From an uncultured Collinsella sp. (GTDB taxonomy: Bacteria; Actinomycetota; Coriobacteriia; Coriobacteriales; Coriobacteriaceae), in NCBI GenBank assembly GCA_900541045.1, contig UQID01000008.1, positions 20,860-84,859 of the forward strand: a DNA stretch of 64,000 bases, in the 5' to 3' direction. Shown here piece after piece: positions 59,421-64,000 of the stretch. How positions within the stretch are numbered: position 1 is the stretch's first letter; each line of letters opens with the position of its first letter. The position numbers and the translations under genes are program-made. The notes beneath the pieces were generated by a model that worked only from the letters and a program-made list of their open reading frames with translations, searched no databases and was not told the origin of the DNA.

Positions 59421-60569
59421 GTGTCGGAAAATAGGGATTACTACGAGGTACTTGGCGTCGACAAGGATGCCGACGCGCGGACGATTAAGCGCGCGTTTCT
59501 AAAGAAGGCCCGTACCGTACACCCGGACGTTTCGGACGACCCCGAGGCCGAGGCCAAGTTCAAAGAGCTCAACGAGGCGTATTCCGTTCTTTCCGACGAG
59601 CAGAAGCGTGCTAACTACGACCGTTACGGCACCGCGGACGGCCCCGGTGGCTCTGGCTATGTCGACATCAACGATATCTTTGGTGGCATGGGCATGGACG
59701 ACCTCTTCTCGTCGTTCTTTGGCGGCGGTGCCGGCGGTGGCGCCCGAAATCGCCGCGAGCGTCGTCGCGGCCGCGATATGGCCATCTCCCTTTCGGTGAC
59801 CCTTGAGGAGGCGGCGCTCGGTTGCAAAAAGACGATCAGCTATGACCGCCTTGCCCCCTGCGAGGATTGCAACGGCACCGGCAGGGCCGAGGGTGCACAG
59901 GAAAAGCAGTGCAGCCGCTGCCACGGCACGGGCTATGTCACGACGGTCCAGCGCTCGTTCCTGGGCCAGGTTCAGTCCTCTTCGCCTTGTCCCGACTGCC
60001 ATGGCGAGGGCACGGTCATCGACCATCCCTGCGAGACCTGCGACGGTCAGGGCCGCACGCCTTCGCACGAAAAGATCGACATCGATATTCCCGCCGGCGT
60101 TTCGACCGGTCGCCAGCTGCGTGTGAGTGGCTTTGGCGAGGCTGGTCTTCGTGGCGAGCCCTCGGGCGACCTGATCGTCAACGTGCGCGTCGCCGACCAC
60201 GAGCGTTTTAAGCGCAACGGCGACGACCTGTACCTCGTAAGCGATATCTCGATTGCGCAGGCCGCGCTCGGTTGCGAGATCGAGGTCGAGGGCATTATGC
60301 CCGACGAGGTCGTCAAGCTGTGCGTCCCCGCCGGCGCCCAGTACGGTGACACCGTGAGCGTCAACAATTACGGCATGCCGCGTATCGGCGGTGGCGGTTC
60401 GCGCGGTCGCCTGATCGTGCAGCTGCGTGTGGTCGTCCCCACGAACCTTTCCAATAAGCAGCGCGAGCTGCTTCGCGCCTTTGCCGACGAGATGGGCGAT
60501 GACGTCGCATCCGGTAAGAAGTCGGTGACCGACCGTATCAAGAGTGCCCTCGACGACATCCTCGATTAA
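59421..60569 (+). CDS. dnaJ: Chaperone DnaJ
   Basis: DnaJ stimulates the DnaK ATPase and delivers unfolded proteins. The J domain has VHPDVSDD, the Gly-rich linker MGMDDLFSSFFGGG, the four zinc units CEDCNGTG, CSRCHGTG, CPDCHGEG and CETCDGQG, and both C-terminal substrate-binding domains. The start is GTG at 59421 after GGAAGGA; an upstream ATG at 59355 is unconserved. The 382 residues are full length. It lacks a neighbouring dnaK or grpE. Confidence 0.95.
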   Translation: MSENRDYYEVLGVDKDADARTIKRAFLKKARTVHPDVSDDPEAEAKFKELNEAYSVLSDEQKRANYDRYGTADGPGGSGYVDINDIFGGMGMDDLFSSFFGGGAGGGARNRRERRRGRDMAISLSVTLEEAALGCKKTISYDRLAPCEDCNGTGRAEGAQEKQCSRCHGTGYVTTVQRSFLGQVQSSSPCPDCHGEGTVIDHPCETCDGQGRTPSHEKIDIDIPAGVSTGRQLRVSGFGEAGLRGEPSGDLIVNVRVADHERFKRNGDDLYLVSDISIAQAALGCEIEVEGIMPDEVVKLCVPAGAQYGDTVSVNNYGMPRIGGGGSRGRLIVQLRVVVPTNLSNKQRELLRAFADEMGDDVASGKKSVTDRIKSALDDILD

Positions 60570-60578
60570 GGAGCCCGC

Positions 60579-61871
60579 GTGCTCGCACCTCATATCTCTG
60601 TCGTCAACCTCGGCTGCCGTGTCAACCGGGTTGAGTCCGACCGTATCACTGCCGATCTAATGCGCCTGGGCTTTGCGATGGTGGAGCCTCAGGATGCTGA
60701 GCTGATCGTCATTAACACCTGTGCCGTTACGGGCGAGGCCGAGGCCAAGACCCGTAAGGCCGTTCGCCATGCGCTGGCCTATCCAAATGAGCCCTATGTG
60801 GTCGTGACCGGATGCGTGGTCAATCTGCATCCCGAGGAGCTGCTGGAGCTTTCGGACCGCGTGATCGCCGAGCCGTCCAAGATCGATGTCGCCGAACGCG
60901 TCTGTGAGGTGCTGGGCGTTGAGTCCGATGACGTTCCCGCCTGCAGCGACGGCGAGGTTGTCGACGCGCTCGGTCGCTCGCGTCTGGGCGTGAAGATCCA
61001 GGACGGCTGCAACCATCGTTGCACCTATTGCATTGTGTGGAAGGCCCGCGGCCCCGAGCGCTCCGTGCCGGTTGAGTCCGTGCTCGAGCAAGTTCGCGAG
61101 GCACAGGAGGCCGGCGTGCCCGAGGTGGTGCTGACGGGTGTGAACCTGGGCGCCTACGATGGCAAGAGCGCGACTGATGAACACGTCGAGATCGATGAGC
61201 TGCTCGAGGCGATCATGGAGCGCACGTCCATTCCGCATGTGCGCATTTCCTCGGTCGAGCCCATGGATATCTCCGAGTCCCTGCTTAAGGTCATGGCGCG
61301 CTATCCGAAGCGCATCGCCCCGTTTTTACACCTGCCCGTGCAGTCCGGCTGCACCAGGACACTGCATCGCATGGGCCGTCCCTATAGCGCCGAGGCCTTC
61401 GAGGAAACGGTGCGCATGATTCGCACCAACTTGCCTCAGGCGTCTCTTTCGTGCGACGTCATCGTCGGTTTTCCCGGAGAGACGGACGAGGAGTTTGAGG
61501 AGTCGCTGGCGCTGTGCCGCCGCGTGGGCTTTTCGCGTATGCACGTGTTCCGTTACAGCAAACGTCCTGGTACTCTTGCTGTCGATATGCCCGACCAGGT
61601 GCCGCCCGAGGTCATGGCCGAGCGTAGCCGTCGTATGCGAGCCGCTGCGCAGGAGCTTGCCATTGCCGACGCTCGCCGTCGCGTGGGCACCGTTGAGCGT
61701 GCCGTGCTCGAGTATGGCGACAACCTGACGCTTGGTTCGTTCCATCATGCCCGTCTAGACGATACCCGTGGACTCACAGCCCCGTGCCTGCTCGATGTTG
61801 CTATCATCGGAGTCGATGATTCCGGCTTGGTCCATGCGCGCAGGGAGGTTCATGGAAGCCTCGAAGATTAG
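60579..61871 (+). CDS. mtaB: tRNA threonylcarbamoyladenosine methylthiotransferase MtaB
   Basis: MtaB adds a methylthio group to t6A37 of tRNA. The N-terminal MTTase domain supplies three cluster Cys (NLGC, NTCAVT, VTGCVV). The radical SAM motif is CNHRCTYC, and a C-terminal TRAM-like domain covers the last 65 residues. The NLGCRVNRVES start and FLHLPVQSGC favour MtaB over MiaB or RimO. The start is GTG at 60579. The 3' end overlaps phoH by 20 bases. 430 residues. Confidence 0.9.
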   Translation: MLAPHISVVNLGCRVNRVESDRITADLMRLGFAMVEPQDAELIVINTCAVTGEAEAKTRKAVRHALAYPNEPYVVVTGCVVNLHPEELLELSDRVIAEPSKIDVAERVCEVLGVESDDVPACSDGEVVDALGRSRLGVKIQDGCNHRCTYCIVWKARGPERSVPVESVLEQVREAQEAGVPEVVLTGVNLGAYDGKSATDEHVEIDELLEAIMERTSIPHVRISSVEPMDISESLLKVMARYPKRIAPFLHLPVQSGCTRTLHRMGRPYSAEAFEETVRMIRTNLPQASLSCDVIVGFPGETDEEFEESLALCRRVGFSRMHVFRYSKRPGTLAVDMPDQVPPEVMAERSRRMRAAAQELAIADARRRVGTVERAVLEYGDNLTLGSFHHARLDDTRGLTAPCLLDVAIIGVDDSGLVHARREVHGSLED

Positions 61872-62838
61872 ACTTACCGTTCCCGAGGGAATTGATCCCT
61901 CGCGCGTTTTGGGTGCCGGCGACGGCGTCCTACGCGCGCTCGAGAGCTTGGTTCGCGCTCACGTGGTCGCCCGTGGCGACAGTATCGCCGTGAGCGGTGA
62001 CCCGGACGAGGTCGAGCTCGTGGCGCGCTTTTTCGAGCACGCTTTTCGCGAGGCGGCCGCCGGACGCACGCTGTCTGTCGACGATGTCTCTCGCTGTCTT
62101 GCCGTCTTGCGCGACGGTGAGCACGAGGCTACGTCGCTTCGCGACGACGTGCTGCTTTCGTATCGCGGCCGTGCCATTCGCCCCAAGACGCTCGGCCAAA
62201 AGCGCTACGTGGATGCTATCCGCTCGCATACCATCACGTTTGGCCTAGGTCCTGCCGGTACTGGTAAGACCTATCTGGCCATGGCGCTCGCCGTCTCTGC
62301 GCTCAGGCGTCACGAGGTGGGCCGTTTGATCTTGACGCGTCCGGTTGTAGAGGCGGGGGAGAACCTGGGCTTTTTGCCCGGTACCCTCGAGGAAAAGATC
62401 GATCCTTACATGCGTCCGCTCTACGACGCCCTTTTTGACATGATGGATCGCGAGCGTACCGATGAGCTTATGGAGCGTGGCGTGATCGAGATCGCCCCGC
62501 TTGCCTACATGCGCGGCCGCACGCTGAGCGATGCCTTCGTGGTGCTCGACGAGGCGCAAAATACCACGCCCGAGCAGATGAAGATGTTCCTGACGCGTCT
62601 GGGCTTTAACTCCAAGTTTGTGATTACCGGCGACCTGAGTCAGCGCGACCTGGTGGGTCGTCGCGGCGGTCTTGCCGACGTTGAGCGGATTTTAGGCCGT
62701 GTCGACGATGTCGCATTTTCTCACCTCGAGCGTGCCGACGTGGTGCGCCATGCCTTGGTGGGGCGTATCGTTGAGGCATACGATGCTTATGATGATGTAC
62801 GCGAGAAGCGCGTGCACGATCGAAAGGAGTCCCGTTGA
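61852..62838 (+). CDS. phoH: PhoH-like ATPase
   Basis: PhoH-like proteins are NTPases placed beside ybeY and era in many genomes and thought to act in RNA metabolism. Walker A GPAGTGKT is at about residues 133-140, Walker B VVLDEAQN, and sensor-like VITGDLSQRDL follows. An N-terminal KH-like region precedes. ATG 61852 follows CAGGGAGG and lies within the end of mtaB. The 328 residues are normal. Confidence 0.94.
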   Translation: MEASKIRLTVPEGIDPSRVLGAGDGVLRALESLVRAHVVARGDSIAVSGDPDEVELVARFFEHAFREAAAGRTLSVDDVSRCLAVLRDGEHEATSLRDDVLLSYRGRAIRPKTLGQKRYVDAIRSHTITFGLGPAGTGKTYLAMALAVSALRRHEVGRLILTRPVVEAGENLGFLPGTLEEKIDPYMRPLYDALFDMMDRERTDELMERGVIEIAPLAYMRGRTLSDAFVVLDEAQNTTPEQMKMFLTRLGFNSKFVITGDLSQRDLVGRRGGLADVERILGRVDDVAFSHLERADVVRHALVGRIVEAYDAYDDVREKRVHDRKESR

Positions 62839-63344
62839 GTGTATTGATCAGCAACGATGCCGAGCTCGATACGCTGCTCGACGCGCAGGAGGTAGAGCAC
62901 ATCTGCGAGGTCGTGCTTACCGCCGAGGGCGTTGAGCGTGAAGTTGAGATTTCCCTTTCGTATGTCGATGAGGACGAGATGCACGAGCTCAACCACGAGT
63001 GGCGCGGTATCGACCGCACCACCGATGTCCTCTCGTTTGAATGCGACTCGGCCTTTGACGAGGATATTCCCGCCGACGAGACGCTCGAGCTCGGCGATAT
63101 CATCTTGGCCCCGCAGGTCATTGCCCGTCAGGCCCCCGGCTTTGGCAATAGCCCTGCCGACGAGTGTCGCCTGATGCTCGTTCATGGCATGCTGCACTTG
63201 CTGGGGTATGACCATATCGAGGATGACGAGGCCGAGGTCATGGAGGCCCGCGAGGACGCCATCCTGCGCGATCTGGCGCTCGAGCGCGGCGAGGACCCCA
63301 AGCTGGTCCACGTCGGCCCCATCACCAACCACGCCCACGACTAG
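62835..63344 (+). CDS. ybeY: Endoribonuclease YbeY
   Basis: YbeY matures the 3' end of 16S rRNA and takes part in ribosome quality control. The zinc motif HGMLHLLGYDH (H-x3-H-x5-H) and the TTDVLSFECD strand are visible. The start is TTG at 62835, overlapping the phoH stop as TTGA, and AAAGGAG precedes it. At 169 residues the family is complete. Confidence 0.95.
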   Translation: MSVLISNDAELDTLLDAQEVEHICEVVLTAEGVEREVEISLSYVDEDEMHELNHEWRGIDRTTDVLSFECDSAFDEDIPADETLELGDIILAPQVIARQAPGFGNSPADECRLMLVHGMLHLLGYDHIEDDEAEVMEAREDAILRDLALERGEDPKLVHVGPITNHAHD

Positions 63345-63353
63345 GAGCCGTTT

Positions 63354-63731
63354 ATGATTCCCGGATCGAACAAGGACCATCCGTCCTTCTTAAAGTCGTT
63401 CTCCTACGCTATGGAGGGCTTCGTCACCGCCGTTAAAACCGAGCGTAACATTAAGGTCATGCTCGTGGCGGGCGTGTGCACCGTCATTGCCGGCTGCATC
63501 GTGGGGCTCGACATTGCCGAGTGGGCCACGGTTATCATCTGCTGTGGCCTGGTGATTCACGGCGAGCTGTGCAACACCGCCATGGAGGCGATCGTCGACC
63601 TGGCGACTCAGGAGCTCCATCCGTTGGCAAAGCGTGCGAAGGATATCGCCGCCGCCTCCGTATACGTACTTTCCATCACCGCCGCGATTGTGGGCTTGCT
63701 GGTATTTGCCCACGCACTCGACTTTATTTAG
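63354..63731 (+). CDS. dgkA: Diacylglycerol/undecaprenol kinase family protein
   Basis: The 125-residue protein has three membrane spans and the DgkA signature GELCNTAMEAIVDL followed by KDIAAASV. Gram-positive members mostly phosphorylate undecaprenol rather than diacylglycerol. The active Glu and the Asn-Thr-Ala-x-Glu core are intact. ATG 63354 follows a GGAG at 63344-63347. It sits between ybeY and era as usual. Confidence 0.92.
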   Translation: MIPGSNKDHPSFLKSFSYAMEGFVTAVKTERNIKVMLVAGVCTVIAGCIVGLDIAEWATVIICCGLVIHGELCNTAMEAIVDLATQELHPLAKRAKDIAAASVYVLSITAAIVGLLVFAHALDFI

Positions 63732-63743
63732 AAAGGGATTTCC

Positions 63744-64000
63744 ATGTCCGACACTATGCTGCCTATCGATGAAACTCTGGATGACGAGTCCCTGGATGCG
63801 GTGGATACCGAAGCGGCCGAGGCATACGAGGAGATCGAGGAGTTAGACCCGTTTGAGGGCATGAGCGACGAGGAACTCGACGCCCTGTGCGACGAGGACG
63901 ATAGCCTCGTGGGCTTTGGCGACGTTGAGCCCGGTTTCCGCAGCGGCTTCGTGGCGCTTGTCGGCCGCCCCAACGCCGGCAAGTCCACGCTGCTCAACGC
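63744..64000 (+). CDS. era: GTPase Era, 5' part with acidic extension
   Basis: Era binds the 16S 3' end and is needed for 30S assembly. The visible 85 residues run to the P-loop GRPNAGKST at 74-82, then the window ends. The normal Era P-loop is near residue 15, so about 60 extra residues precede it here. They are very acidic (Glu/Asp in ESLDAVDTEAAEAYEEIEEL and similar). ATG 63744 follows AAAGGGA. No alternative start is visible nearer the G domain with a good Shine-Dalgarno. The gene is cut by the window. Confidence 0.9.
   Translation, partial: MSDTMLPIDETLDDESLDAVDTEAAEAYEEIEELDPFEGMSDEELDALCDEDDSLVGFGDVEPGFRSGFVALVGRPNAGKSTLLN

Overview
The window is one contiguous stretch of a high-GC actinobacterial chromosome. 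Gene content and order point to the class Coriobacteriia, most likely a Collinsella-like gut anaerobe. The signs are a mycobacterial-type IHF gene (mihF) in front of gmk-rpoZ, bifunctional AdhE, pyruvate phosphate dikinase with its regulator, class 1B PyrD with PyrK, the MEP isoprenoid pathway, and many GTG/TTG starts with 1-8 nt gene overlaps. The genus is an inference from layout, not a database result.

Layout. 1-4.7 kb: tail of a DUF2344 gene, then rplU-rpmA, terminator, obgE-nadD-yqeK-rsfS. 4.8-6.0 kb: dinB on the minus strand. 6.2-12.7 kb: rpsP-khpA-rimM-trmD-lepB, then glyQ-glyS and a PPDK regulatory kinase/phosphorylase. 12.9-15.7 kb: ppdK, behind a promoter region with 11-bp direct repeats. 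15.8-18.6 kb: a large secreted protein with an aerolysin/ETX-like stretch, the least ordinary gene here. 18.7-25.4 kb: rplS, rnhB-yraN-comM-dprA-trmFO-xerC. 25.4-35.7 kb: rpsB-tsf, then pyrH-frr-uppS-cdsA-dxr-rseP-ispG-proS, combining ribosome recycling, undecaprenyl and phospholipid precursor synthesis and isoprenoid synthesis. 35.9-39.4 kb, minus strand: adhE and an APH-fold kinase. 39.5-40.6 kb: a REP-associated tyrosine transposase between two inverted palindromic repeats. 40.7 kb: rpmB (minus). 41.2-46.7 kb: a pyr operon (pyrR-B-C-K-D-F) behind a probable attenuator. 46.9-49.4 kb: mihF-gmk-rpoZ-thiI. 49.5-53.6 kb: comEA-comEC-holA. 53.7-64 kb: rpsT, lepA-dusB-hemW, two tandem DnaJ-type genes (the first membrane-anchored), mtaB-phoH-ybeY-dgkA-era (era cut by the window end).

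Most genes serve translation, tRNA modification, envelope precursors, pyrimidine synthesis and DNA processing. comM, dprA, comEA and comEC all look intact, so the internal DNA-processing part of natural transformation is present. No CRISPR array, rRNA or tRNA gene was seen. The main items for a second look are the secreted aerolysin-like protein, xerC with an apparent AUA start, the transposase/REP unit, the membrane DnaJ paralogue, the RseP insertion, and several upstream regulatory arrays.
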